Below, piece by piece: positions 1-7,597 of a stretch of DNA of 64,000 bases. Below the pieces are notes generated by a model. That model had not been told where the DNA came from and did no database searches. It saw only the letters and a list, made by a program, of their open reading frames with translations. How positions within the stretch are numbered: position 1 is the stretch's first letter; each line of letters opens with the position of its first letter. Position numbers and translations under genes: made by a program. Source of the stretch: Yoonia sp034652275 (GTDB taxonomy: Bacteria > Pseudomonadota > Alphaproteobacteria > Rhodobacterales > Rhodobacteraceae); contig NZ_JAXIWG010000001.1 in NCBI RefSeq assembly GCF_034652275.1, positions 868,001 to 932,000 on the forward strand. Direction: 5' to 3'.

Positions 1-359
1 GTGCAGATAAAAAGCACGTTGTATCTGGGCTGCGTCATGGGGTTTTTCTCGAAAAGCGCGGGCGCGCAAAGGTCGGGCCTGCCCCGACAGCAATCGTTGA
101 AAAGATAGTCAAAGGTCTGACTGACCGCGTCGATAGCGACGGTATATTGCAGGGATGTGGCAACGCGGTCCTGTGTGACCAGACCGGCCTGCATCAGCGC
201 CGACAGATAGGCTGACAGGGTCGATGGCTTGATATCCAGCGCCTGCGCCAGTTCGCCTGCTGGCACACGGTCGGGATAGCGACGCATCAGCAGGCGGAAC
301 ACGGCCAGCCGCTGCGGATGGCCAAGGGTCGTCAGGCGGGCGCAAATATCATTTTCCAT
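1..359 (-). CDS. ArsR regulator fused to arsenate reductase-like phosphatase (3' end outside window)
   Basis: The reading frame starts at the ATG at 359 and runs off the left edge, so 119 residues are visible. Residues 8-75 form an ArsR-type winged helix, with a recognition helix around IKPSTLSAYLSAL. Cys90, Cys91 and Cys97 lie in the segment NDCCRGRPDLC, which resembles the arsenite-sensing cysteine cluster of alphaproteobacterial ArsR proteins. The visible end, PRYNVLFIC, is the start of a low-molecular-weight phosphatase/ArsC P-loop, so this is probably an ArsR-ArsC fusion: arsenite-responsive repressor plus arsenate reductase in one chain. The C-terminal half cannot be checked here. An inverted repeat overlaps the start codon and could be its own operator. 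Confidence 0.8.
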   Translation of the reverse strand, partial: MENDICARLTTLGHPQRLAVFRLLMRRYPDRVPAGELAQALDIKPSTLSAYLSALMQAGLVTQDRVATSLQYTVAIDAVSQTFDYLFNDCCRGRPDLCAPALFEKNPMTQPRYNVLFIC

Positions 360-380
360 ATTTCACGAATATACGAAATA
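359..380. promoter_or_regulatory. Candidate ArsR operator
   Basis: An inverted repeat with arms TATTTC and GAAATA and a 10-base AT-rich centre touches the start codon of the arsR-like gene. Its position and AT-rich symmetry fit an autoregulatory ArsR-family site. This is inference from position and symmetry only. Confidence 0.45.
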
Positions 381-434
381 TAGAAGCTGCCAAGCCGGTT
401 TTCTTGGTTTTACAATAATTTCACAAAACTTCGG

Positions 435-1052
435 TCAGGCGCTGGCCAGCACCCAATCGGCCATCGCGGGCAGCAGGCTGTCCACCAGCGCCTGAAACCC
501 CGCGACGATAGCGGCAGAGCTGTCATTTGCCACCGGCACCGACTGGCTGAACCGGCGCGTGGCAAGCACACGCTGGTCGCGGTCGTTCAACACGGTCAGC
601 GTCATGTCGATGGCGGCGACGGGGATGCCATCCGCCCCGATGGTCACATCGAACGCATCCACGCGCGTCAAAAGCGCGCTGTCGGGGACCGGCCCGCCTT
701 CGGCGGGTCCGACATAGCCGATCCGCCCCGTGGCCGAAATGCTGCGCACCAGCAGCGATTGCACGACACGGGGCAGTTCGGCCGTCCAGCGCCCGTCGGG
801 CAGATAGGTGATCGCCGCGGCATTTGGGCGGACCAAAATGCGGTCGGTATTGATCGCCGCTGTCGCATCCGGCAGCGCGACCAGCAGCGTCCGCTGTGTT
901 TGCCGCCCTGTCACACTACCGCTTGGCGGGATCAGGTCATAGGTGTCGCGCGCGGTTCCGGCAGAGTTCAGCGCGGACACGGCGCTGCATCCGCTCAGGG
1001 CCACGGCCCCGCCAAAAATGGCCAGTCTGCGGGTCAGTCGGGTTGGGGTCAT
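435..1052 (-). CDS. ABC-type transport auxiliary lipoprotein (PqiC/MlaX-like)
   Basis: This 205-residue protein has a basic N-terminus, a hydrophobic segment and a lipobox ending ALSGC with the lipidated Cys at 22, so it is probably an outer-membrane-directed lipoprotein. The rest matches the general shape of the ABC-type transport auxiliary component family (PqiC-like), including the conserved phrasing around TGRQTQRTLLVALPDATAAINTDRI. It is the last gene of the MCE transport operon, four bases after the MlaD-like gene. By analogy with the PqiABC and Mla systems it would be the outer-membrane partner of the MCE protein in lipid traffic. No MlaC-type soluble lipid carrier is visible in this operon. 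Confidence 0.8.
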   Translation of the reverse strand: MTPTRLTRRLAIFGGAVALSGCSAVSALNSAGTARDTYDLIPPSGSVTGRQTQRTLLVALPDATAAINTDRILVRPNAAAITYLPDGRWTAELPRVVQSLLVRSISATGRIGYVGPAEGGPVPDSALLTRVDAFDVTIGADGIPVAAIDMTLTVLNDRDQRVLATRRFSQSVPVANDSSAAIVAGFQALVDSLLPAMADWVLASA

Positions 1053-1056
1053 GATA

Positions 1057-2751
1057 TCACCTCCGGTATTCGGGAACGCGGTTGTCCAGGATGAACCCCG
1101 CAGGGTCGTTTTCGATCCGCCGTGTCAACGAGTTAAGTGTGGCGATCAGGCCGCGCGCCTCGGTCGCAAGACGGCTGAGTTCGGTCAGGCCACCGGTCGA
1201 AAAATTGCTGATCCCCGGAGCCGATTGCGCGACGGCGGTTTGCACTTGGGCGACGACCGCATCCGCCCGCGCGATCAGGGCACGCAGGTCGGCGGCGATG
1301 GCCGGCACATCGCCCGTCACATCCTCGACCGCGATGCTGATGCGTTCGGCGGATGTGCGCAGGTCGGACAGGACGGGGCCAAGATCGGACTGCAACACAT
1401 CGTTGGCCGTATCAAAGGTCGTCTGCGCCGACCCCAGCGCCCCGTCTACAACGACAAGCGTGGTGTTCAGCGCCGCGAGCGAGGTCTGGGCCTGCGCGAT
1501 CAGGTCGGTGGCGGCAGTCACTGCCTCTTGCGTGTCATCGGCCAGCGGTGTCAGGCGGCTGGTAAAGCCCGTCACATCGGCGGCGACATCTTCGACCGCA
1601 AGCGACGCTGTCTGCACCGCGGTGCGCACATCGGCCACGATCAACGGCAGATCGGTGTTGACGACAGTTTCGACGGTGGCAATGGCGGCGCGCGCCTCGG
1701 CGATGAATTCCGCGCCGTCGCCTTCGACCAGCACCTCAAGGCTTTCAGACGCCGTGGTCACCGCGTCAAAGGCGATGGTCGCATCGGCAAGCGTCGTTTC
1801 CAGCTCGACCAGTCGTGCGTTCAGCAAATCGGCAGTATCGCCGAACCCGTCCAGCGTCCGGCCTGTGCGCGTCTGGATATCCTGCACCGCCGCATTGGCC
1901 TGCGTGACCGTATCGGACACCTGCGCCAGGATCGTGGGGATCTGGTCGCGCAACAAATCCTCGGCCAGCGCAAAGGTGCTTTCGGCCCGTTCCAGCGCGG
2001 GGCCGGTCGTGTTCAGCACGGCATCGGCGGAGACAAACGCCTGCTGCACGGCGACCAGCGCACTGTCGGTGCTGCGCAGCGTGGTTTCAACCGCCTCGCC
2101 GATGGTATCGAGCCGTTCGGTGAACAGCGTGATCTGGGATGTGGCATCGCGGACCGTACCGCTGATCTCGGAAAAATCGCTGAGCGCCTGATCAAGCTGG
2201 CCACTGGTGCGGGCAAGATTGCGCAGGATATCCGCAACCAACGCCTGATTTTCCGACCCCGCAAAGACCTGCGCCTGTTGCAACAAAAGCCGTGCTTCGG
2301 CCAGAAGGTCGGGCGCATCCTCGACCAGCGCCTGCACGGTGGACCGGCGCGACGCGATGACCGGCAGGCCGCTTGCAAAGGTCTCGATCGGTGCGGCCTC
2401 TGTCTGCGAGACCGAGAGCGAGATAAAGGCCACCCCTGTCACCCCCTGCGATTGCAACTGCGCGACGGTGGCGGTGCTGACGGGGGTGGCTGCATCGACT
2501 TCGATGATGGTGAAGACCTTGGACGGATCATCCTCGAAAATCCGCAGCCCGATGACCGACCCCACCGCGATCCCGTTGTAGGTCACGGCACCGGATGCAT
2601 CGAGGCCGGTCACATCGTCGAACAGGATGCCATAGGTCGCATATTGCCGGTCAAGCTGGACCGACGCGAGCCAGATGAAAAACCCCAGCGTGCCAAGGAT
2701 GGCGGCAAGCGTAAAAGCCCCGATCAGGACAAAATTGGCACGCGTTTCCAT
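1057..2751 (-). CDS. MCE-domain (MlaD-like) lipid transport protein, long form
   Basis: The 564-residue protein begins METRANFVLIGAF, with one N-terminal membrane anchor at about residues 8-30 and an MCE domain at about 38-120 (DVTGLDASGAVTYNGIAVG). The remaining roughly 440 residues are Ala/Thr/Val/Asp-rich, repetitive and predicted helical by eye (repeated patterns such as VEDVAADV and VEDVTGDV), suggesting a long periplasmic helical tube or needle. Canonical MlaD is about 180 residues, so this is the extended type seen in many alphaproteobacteria. The start overlaps the stop of the upstream ATPase by one base. It should sit in the inner membrane with MlaE and MlaF and bridge lipids towards the lipoprotein encoded next. 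Confidence 0.87.
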   Translation of the reverse strand: METRANFVLIGAFTLAAILGTLGFFIWLASVQLDRQYATYGILFDDVTGLDASGAVTYNGIAVGSVIGLRIFEDDPSKVFTIIEVDAATPVSTATVAQLQSQGVTGVAFISLSVSQTEAAPIETFASGLPVIASRRSTVQALVEDAPDLLAEARLLLQQAQVFAGSENQALVADILRNLARTSGQLDQALSDFSEISGTVRDATSQITLFTERLDTIGEAVETTLRSTDSALVAVQQAFVSADAVLNTTGPALERAESTFALAEDLLRDQIPTILAQVSDTVTQANAAVQDIQTRTGRTLDGFGDTADLLNARLVELETTLADATIAFDAVTTASESLEVLVEGDGAEFIAEARAAIATVETVVNTDLPLIVADVRTAVQTASLAVEDVAADVTGFTSRLTPLADDTQEAVTAATDLIAQAQTSLAALNTTLVVVDGALGSAQTTFDTANDVLQSDLGPVLSDLRTSAERISIAVEDVTGDVPAIAADLRALIARADAVVAQVQTAVAQSAPGISNFSTGGLTELSRLATEARGLIATLNSLTRRIENDPAGFILDNRVPEYRR

Positions 2752-3548
2752 CAGTCAGTCTCTTTCCGGTCTGCCACGGGGGTGGCGGCCCGTGCACGGG
2801 GCCCATGAAAATATTCGTGCACCCAAGGGTGGTCGAGTGCCAGCATCTCCTGCATGGTGCCGACGGCAAGCACTTTCTTGTCGGCCAGAACAGCGATCCG
2901 GTCACAGATCGCATGCAGGCTGTCCAGATCATGCGTCACCAGAAACACCGTCAGCCCCAGCGACTTCTGCAACTGCTTGATCAGGGTATCGAACGCCGCC
3001 GCCCCGATGGGGTCAAGCCCTGCCGTGGGTTCATCCAGAAACACGATTTCGGGATCAAGCGCGATGGCGCGCGCGAACCCTGCCCGTTTGCGCATCCCCC
3101 CCGACAATTCGGACGGATAGTTTTCCAGCGCCCTGTCAGGCAGCCCCACCATGCGCACCTTGATCCCTGCCAGCAGCGCGCGCAGGTCGTCGTCAAGGTC
3201 GAGCTGTTCGCGCATCGGCGCTTCGACGTTCTGGCGCACGGTCAGCGATGAAAACAGCGCGCCGTCCTGAAACATCACCCCCCAGCGCCGCCGCAGGGCG
3301 CGATACTCATCGGCGTCGGTGTCGCGCACGCTTTGGCCGAACACCTCGATCTGCCCTTCGGCGGGTTTCAACAGGCCGACGATGGACCGCAGCAGCACCG
3401 ATTTGCCGGTGCCCGAGCCGCCCACAACGCCGATGATCTCGCCGCGTTTGACGTCAAGGTCCAGCCCGTCATGCACGGTTGTCGTGCCAAAACGGGTGAC
3501 CAGCCCCCGCACACGGATGATCGGATCAGTGTTGGGATCGTAGGTCAT
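2751..3548 (-). CDS. mlaF: MlaF-type ABC transporter ATPase
   Basis: ATP-binding subunit of the MCE/Mla lipid ABC transporter, 265 residues. Walker A is GGSGTGKS at 43-50, the signature is LSGGM at 148-152 and Walker B is around IVFLDEPTAGLDP. The signature variant LSGGMRKRAGFARA is typical of the MlaF branch. The ATG at 3548 (MTYDPN) is chosen because it overlaps the permease stop in a TGATG junction; the frame is open further upstream but that part only shadows the permease gene. It should energise lipid movement through the MlaE permease at the inner membrane. Confidence 0.92.
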   Translation of the reverse strand: MTYDPNTDPIIRVRGLVTRFGTTTVHDGLDLDVKRGEIIGVVGGSGTGKSVLLRSIVGLLKPAEGQIEVFGQSVRDTDADEYRALRRRWGVMFQDGALFSSLTVRQNVEAPMREQLDLDDDLRALLAGIKVRMVGLPDRALENYPSELSGGMRKRAGFARAIALDPEIVFLDEPTAGLDPIGAAAFDTLIKQLQKSLGLTVFLVTHDLDSLHAICDRIAVLADKKVLAVGTMQEMLALDHPWVHEYFHGPRARAATPVADRKETD

Positions 3549-4690
3549 CACACCCCCACAATCGCGAAAAAGATCGAAAACAGCGCATCCGCCACGATCA
3601 CCATGAAAATCGCCATCACGACCGAGGCCGATGTCAGCCGACCAAGGCTTTCGGCATCGCCGCCGACTTTCATGCCTTGGTAGCAGCCGATGATCCCGAT
3701 GATCAGCGCAAAGAACGGGGCTTTGATCATGCCGACGTTGAAATGCCAGACATCGGTATTGCTGACCAGCCGCGACTGGAACACCGCAGGGGACACGCCA
3801 AGTTCGATCCACGACATGATCGCGCCACCGATCAGGCCCGAGATATTCGCGATCAGCCCCAAGGCGGGCAGCATGACGATCAACGCCAGCACGCGCGGCA
3901 CGATCAGGATCGCCACCGGATCAAGGCCCAGCGTGCGCATGGCGTCGATTTCCTCGCGCATTTTCATCGACCCGATGGCGGCGGTAAAGGCCGACCCCGA
4001 CCGCCCCGCCACGATGATCGCGGTCAAGAGAATCCCAAGCTCGCGCAGGATTGAAATGGCGATCAGATCGACGACGAATACCTCGGCCCCGAACTGGCGC
4101 AGTTGCGCGGACCCCTGAAACGCCAGCACGACCCCGATCAGAAAGGCCATCAACGACACGATGGGCACGGCCTGCAGGCCGACCTCCTGACAATGATGCA
4201 CCACCGAGGTCAGGCGAAGCTGGCGCGGATGGCGGATCACGCGGCCCAAGGTTGCCATGACCTGACCCAGAAAGGACACGATTTCGAGCGCGTTGCTGCC
4301 CGCCAGCGCAACACGGCGGCCCAGCTTGTCAAGATACTCTGCCCACATCTTGGGTGCCGCGTCGCCTGCATGCTCGGGCGGAAGATTGTCGCGCACAGTG
4401 TCGATCAGCTGGGTCTGCGCGTCGCTGGCCCCGGTGATCCCCGTCGCTGCACCCGCCGCTGTGCGCCCCGCCAGATCAAGCAGGAACCACGCGCCGGCGG
4501 TATCAACGTGGGCAAGATCACTGATATCAACCGCCTCGGCCGTTGCTGCCTGCGCGCGGATCGCATCAAGGTCGAGATGTTCGAAATTGTCGATCGTCAG
4601 CCGCCCCTGCACCGACAGCCGCGCGCCATCGCTGTCAAAGCGGGCTTGTCCGGACGGGTCCGGCGCGGTTCGGGTCAGAGTGGCGGACAT
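3548..4690 (-). CDS. mlaE: MlaE-type permease with N-terminal STAS-like domain
   Basis: 380 residues. Residues about 15-105 resemble a STAS domain (VDISDLAHVDTAGAWF), and about 120-375 form the MlaE permease with around five to six membrane segments and motifs such as GRSGSAFTAAIGSMKMREEI. In Escherichia coli the STAS protein MlaB is separate; here a STAS-like module is fused to the permease, as is common in alphaproteobacteria. It is the first gene of the four-gene operon MlaE, MlaF, MlaD, lipoprotein, and would form the inner-membrane channel for phospholipid transport. Confidence 0.9.
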   Translation of the reverse strand: MSATLTRTAPDPSGQARFDSDGARLSVQGRLTIDNFEHLDLDAIRAQAATAEAVDISDLAHVDTAGAWFLLDLAGRTAAGAATGITGASDAQTQLIDTVRDNLPPEHAGDAAPKMWAEYLDKLGRRVALAGSNALEIVSFLGQVMATLGRVIRHPRQLRLTSVVHHCQEVGLQAVPIVSLMAFLIGVVLAFQGSAQLRQFGAEVFVVDLIAISILRELGILLTAIIVAGRSGSAFTAAIGSMKMREEIDAMRTLGLDPVAILIVPRVLALIVMLPALGLIANISGLIGGAIMSWIELGVSPAVFQSRLVSNTDVWHFNVGMIKAPFFALIIGIIGCYQGMKVGGDAESLGRLTSASVVMAIFMVIVADALFSIFFAIVGV

Positions 4691-4766
4691 GTCTTCCTCG
4701 GATCACGGGGCGGCGCGCGGTCTTTGTCCTTGGGTCGCACATCGACAAGGCCACGGCAAGCGCGGG

Positions 4767-4780
4767 TTGATTTGCGTCAA
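4767..4780 (+). promoter_or_regulatory. FNR/FnrL-type box upstream of universal stress protein
   Basis: The sequence TTGAT-TTGC-GTCAA matches the FNR/FnrL pattern TTGAY-N4-RTCAA, with near-perfect two-fold symmetry. Its centre lies about 83 bases before the ATG of the universal stress gene, consistent with activation under low oxygen. A second box of the same type precedes the phasin gene at 6146-6159. Confidence 0.7.
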
Positions 4781-4856
4781 GGCATTGGGCGCGCCTTTGT
4801 GCGATGAACCCGCAACGCGCGACATTCTGCCCGCGTGCAAACAAAGGATATGACCC

Positions 4857-5708
4857 ATGGACCGTTTGACAGCCCTGATCGTCGTTGATGCCGCCTGTTC
4901 CGATGACCGCATTCGCCATTACATCAGCAGCGTGCCCGCCGCGGGCGTGCATCTGTCGGTGCTGGTGGTTGGCGCGGCCCCGTCCCTGCCTATGTGGGCT
5001 TACGGGTCCGCGCCCTATGGCCCGATCATCTTTCCCGAGAACTGGCACGAGACCTATCAGGCCGGCGGCACCGAAGTCGCCGACCGCGCCGATGCAATCG
5101 AGAAGCTGTTGCAGGCGGCAGGTGTCGCCGGTGACGTGACATCCGCCTACGGCGAAGCCTCGGTTCTGGATGAACAGGTCGCCGCCCGTGCGGCGCTTTG
5201 CGATGTCGTACTGATCGATCCGGCGCTGTCCGCGACCGCGCTGACCTTTCAGCAGACGCTCGAAGGGGTGCTTTTCAAGACGCCGGTCGGTGTCGCGCTG
5301 AATGCCAAAGGGGTCGATGCCCTGCTGCAAGCCAAACGCCCGATGATCGCATGGGACGGCAGCCTGCCCGCGATCCGTGCGCTGCACCGCGCCTTGCCCA
5401 TCCTGCGACAGGCCGAACAGGTGACGGTGCTTGTCGTCGATCCCAACCCGCATGGTCCCGAAGGCCAGAACCCCGGCAGCGATGTGGCCACGTGGCTGAC
5501 GCGGCATGGCTGCGCTGTCACCGTGCAACAATCGCCCAGCGCAGGGCAGGATATCGGCACCTGCATCCTTGCCCGCGCGAGCGAGATCGGCGCTGACCTG
5601 ATCGTGATGGGCGCTTATGTCCGGTCACGCGCGCGCCAGCGCATTCTGGGCGGCACAACACAGATCATCGTCGGCCAGAGCGACCACACCGTCCTGCTGG
5701 CGCATTGA
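4857..5708 (+). CDS. Universal stress protein, tandem UspA type
   Basis: 283 residues, about twice the length of a single UspA domain. The C-terminal half ends with the nucleotide-binding type motif GADLIVMGAYVRSRARQRILGG; the N-terminal half is a weaker Usp copy. Tandem Usp proteins are cytoplasmic stress proteins often induced when oxygen or energy is limiting. An FNR-type box lies upstream, and the convergent neighbour (phasin) has one too, so both genes are probably part of an oxygen-responsive regulon. The stop is followed by a strong hairpin at 5714-5741. Confidence 0.85.
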   Translation: MDRLTALIVVDAACSDDRIRHYISSVPAAGVHLSVLVVGAAPSLPMWAYGSAPYGPIIFPENWHETYQAGGTEVADRADAIEKLLQAAGVAGDVTSAYGEASVLDEQVAARAALCDVVLIDPALSATALTFQQTLEGVLFKTPVGVALNAKGVDALLQAKRPMIAWDGSLPAIRALHRALPILRQAEQVTVLVVDPNPHGPEGQNPGSDVATWLTRHGCAVTVQQSPSAGQDIGTCILARASEIGADLIVMGAYVRSRARQRILGGTTQIIVGQSDHTVLLAH

Positions 5709-5713
5709 AGTGG

Positions 5714-5741
5714 CAGCGCCGGGTCTTGCGGCCCGGCGCTG
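5714..5741. terminator. Bidirectional terminator hairpin between usp and phasin
   Basis: Perfect 10-base-pair stem CAGCGCCGGG / CCCGGCGCTG with an 8-base loop, placed between two convergent stop codons. It lacks a T-run on either side, so it is a hairpin-type candidate rather than a textbook intrinsic terminator. Confidence 0.6.
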
Positions 5742-5753
5742 GTCCTTGCCGTA

Positions 5754-6086
5754 TCAGTCAGCCTTTGGCGCCGGATGCAGTTCTGCCGCCATCTTGCCGG
5801 TGATCTCGATCAGCTTGCCGGTTTCGGCCTGATACTGGTCCAGCGCCTTCTGGAAGAACTCGGCCTGCACATGCGGCACTTCGGCCAAGGACCGGCACCG
5901 CAGCAGGGCCTGCTGCAACTCGATATCCTGCCGGAGCCTTTCGGCCACAAAGGTGGCAAGTTCGCTGCCTACCTCTGTCATGGCCTCGATCCATGCGGTG
6001 TTCATCCAGGTTGCGGCAGGCGTGACAGCGGCAAGCGTGTCCAGCACATCGGGGGCAAAGCAGTCTTTGTCGGTGTCTTGGGTCAT
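5754..6086 (-). CDS. Phasin family protein
   Basis: A 110-residue acidic, helical protein without membrane segments. The pattern WMNTAWIEAMTEVGSELATF, LRQDIELQQALLRCRSL and HVQAEFFQKALDQYQAET is typical of Phasin_2-type proteins that coat polyhydroxyalkanoate granules. The start at 6086 (MTQDTDKD) is favoured by an AGGAGG ribosome site just upstream. An FNR-type box lies about 66 bases before the start. In purple non-sulfur and roseobacter relatives such small phasin-like proteins are often tied to oxygen status, which agrees with the box; a granule role is inferred from the family. Confidence 0.75.
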   Translation of the reverse strand: MTQDTDKDCFAPDVLDTLAAVTPAATWMNTAWIEAMTEVGSELATFVAERLRQDIELQQALLRCRSLAEVPHVQAEFFQKALDQYQAETGKLIEITGKMAAELHPAPKAD

Positions 6087-6145
6087 CGCGGGTCCTCCTA
6101 GGCCATCGGGATGTGCCATCATGCCACAAACCACAGGCCGGTCCC

Positions 6146-6159
6146 TTGACCTGCGTCAA
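6146..6159 (-). promoter_or_regulatory. FNR/FnrL-type box upstream of phasin
   Basis: TTGAC-CTGC-GTCAA is a perfectly symmetric FNR-type site. It lies directly downstream of the stop codon of the nuclease-family gene and about 66 bases before the phasin ATG at 6086, a suitable place for FnrL activation of the phasin gene. Confidence 0.7.
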
Positions 6160-6888
6160 TCAGGCGGCGCGGTCGATCAGCACATCGCCCCAGATCGGCA
6201 GATGGTCCGAGGCCCGCAGGCTTTGCGGTGTCTGCACGACACCGCCATCGCGAAGCTCGATATTCTGGCTGAGCGCGATCCGGTCGAGCGCGGCTATCGG
6301 CATCGCGGCATGAAAGGACTTGCCCGGCGCGTAGACCGTGAAATCCGCGCGCAACGGTTCCAACCCACGCGAGGGCGACCATTCGTTGAAATCCCCTAAG
6401 ATCGCCGTGGGCCGCCCGTCGCTGGCCACAGCATCGCGGATCGCGGCCAGTTGGTGCTGGCGGTGAAACCGCGTCAGCCCCAGATGGGTGGCAATGACGC
6501 TGAACGGCCCGCCTGCGTCCAGATCGATCCGCAAGGCGCCACGCGGTTCCAGTCCCGGCAAGATCAGGCGTTTGACATCGGTCACGACACTGCCGCGCCG
6601 GACCAGCACCGCATTACCGTGCCATCCCAGACTGTTATCATTCGTAGAGACCGGAACCAGATCGTAATCCGTGTGTTCCCTGATGACATCGGACGACAAG
6701 GCCCCCGGCCTGCCGCGCCAGCGAAAATCGGCTTCTTGCACGGCGACAACATCGGCGTCGAGACCGGCGAGAATGTCCACGATCCGGCCCGGATCATAGC
6801 GCCCGTCGACGCCTTTGGCCTTGCGGATGTTATAGGACGCCAACCGCAAGAGCCGTGGCTTGTGAGGAACGCTTGTCATCCCCATCAT
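6160..6888 (-). CDS. Endonuclease/exonuclease/phosphatase family protein
   Basis: About 242 residues from the start at 6888 (MMGMTS), chosen because a run of G precedes it as ribosome site; starts at 6885 or 6879 are also possible. The EEP-fold motifs are present in order: SYNIRK, VQEADF, ATHLGL, GDFNEW and the C-terminal SDHLP. These supply the metal-binding Asn, Glu, His, Asp and final Asp-His of the DNase I/sphingomyelinase/phosphatase superfamily. The actual substrate (DNA, phospholipid or other phosphodiester) cannot be told from sequence. It is divergent from the membrane-protein gene at 6926 with a very short gap. Confidence 0.85.
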   Translation of the reverse strand: MMGMTSVPHKPRLLRLASYNIRKAKGVDGRYDPGRIVDILAGLDADVVAVQEADFRWRGRPGALSSDVIREHTDYDLVPVSTNDNSLGWHGNAVLVRRGSVVTDVKRLILPGLEPRGALRIDLDAGGPFSVIATHLGLTRFHRQHQLAAIRDAVASDGRPTAILGDFNEWSPSRGLEPLRADFTVYAPGKSFHAAMPIAALDRIALSQNIELRDGGVVQTPQSLRASDHLPIWGDVLIDRAA

Positions 6889-6925
6889 ATAGGTATCCCC
6901 CCGCGCGGATGAAAGAGACGGAACA

Positions 6926-7588
6926 ATGACCCAAGCATCGCAGCATAACAACACCCGCCTGCGCCTTCTGGCGCCGATCTGGATCGCGCTGATGCTGGCA
7001 GCGGTCTGGGCGATCTGGGAAGGCTGGTGGCCGCTGGCTGCGATGTCGGCGCTGACGCTGATCCTGTCGATGGCGCCCATCGTGCTCGCCTCGCGGTACA
7101 ATATCGCGCTGCCGCTGCCGTTTCTGGTCGCAACCGTCGCTTTCATCATCGCCTCGCTGATCTTCGGCGAGGTTTTTGACGTCTATTACCGGATCTGGTG
7201 GTGGGATATGGCGCTGCATGCCTCGTCTGCCGTCGCACTGGGGATGATCGGTTTTCTGTTCATCTACATGCTGTTCGAAGGCGACAGGTTCGCCGCGCCG
7301 CCTAGCGCGATTGCCTTTCTGTCCTTCACCTTCGCGCTGAGTATCGGTGCCTTGTGGGAAATCTTCGAGTTCGCGATGGACCAGACCTTTGGCACCAACA
7401 TGCAGAAAAGCGCCAATGACACGATGATCGACCTGATCATGGATGCGGTCGGGGCGGTGATCGGCGCGCTGGCAGGCTATGCCTATCTCAAGGGGCGGTC
7501 TGCCGGATTGCTGGGGCGGCTGATCCGTGATTTCATCACGTTGAACCGGCACCTTTACGCCAAAGGCCGGTCACGCCACGACAAATAG
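6926..7588 (+). CDS. DUF2238/YjdF-like membrane protein
   Basis: 220 residues with about five to six hydrophobic segments. The stretch WWWDMALHASSAVALGMIG followed by ALWEIFEFAMDQTFG and DTMIDLIMDAVGAVIGA resembles the conserved His/Glu/Asp positions of the DUF2238 (YjdF) inner-membrane family. Function is unknown. Its stop overlaps the ribosome site of the following malonyl-CoA synthetase, so the two genes are probably co-transcribed. Confidence 0.7.
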   Translation: MTQASQHNNTRLRLLAPIWIALMLAAVWAIWEGWWPLAAMSALTLILSMAPIVLASRYNIALPLPFLVATVAFIIASLIFGEVFDVYYRIWWWDMALHASSAVALGMIGFLFIYMLFEGDRFAAPPSAIAFLSFTFALSIGALWEIFEFAMDQTFGTNMQKSANDTMIDLIMDAVGAVIGALAGYAYLKGRSAGLLGRLIRDFITLNRHLYAKGRSRHDK

Positions 7589-7597
7589 GACCTGCCC

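Noticed and set aside
943..2808. A 621-codon open frame on the plus strand
   Set aside because: Antisense of the MCE-domain gene. Its regular repeats reflect the repetitive helical codons on the other strand.
3549..3812. Upstream extension of the MlaF frame
   Set aside because: It lies inside the MlaE permease gene, and the TGATG overlap at 3546-3550 marks the true start.
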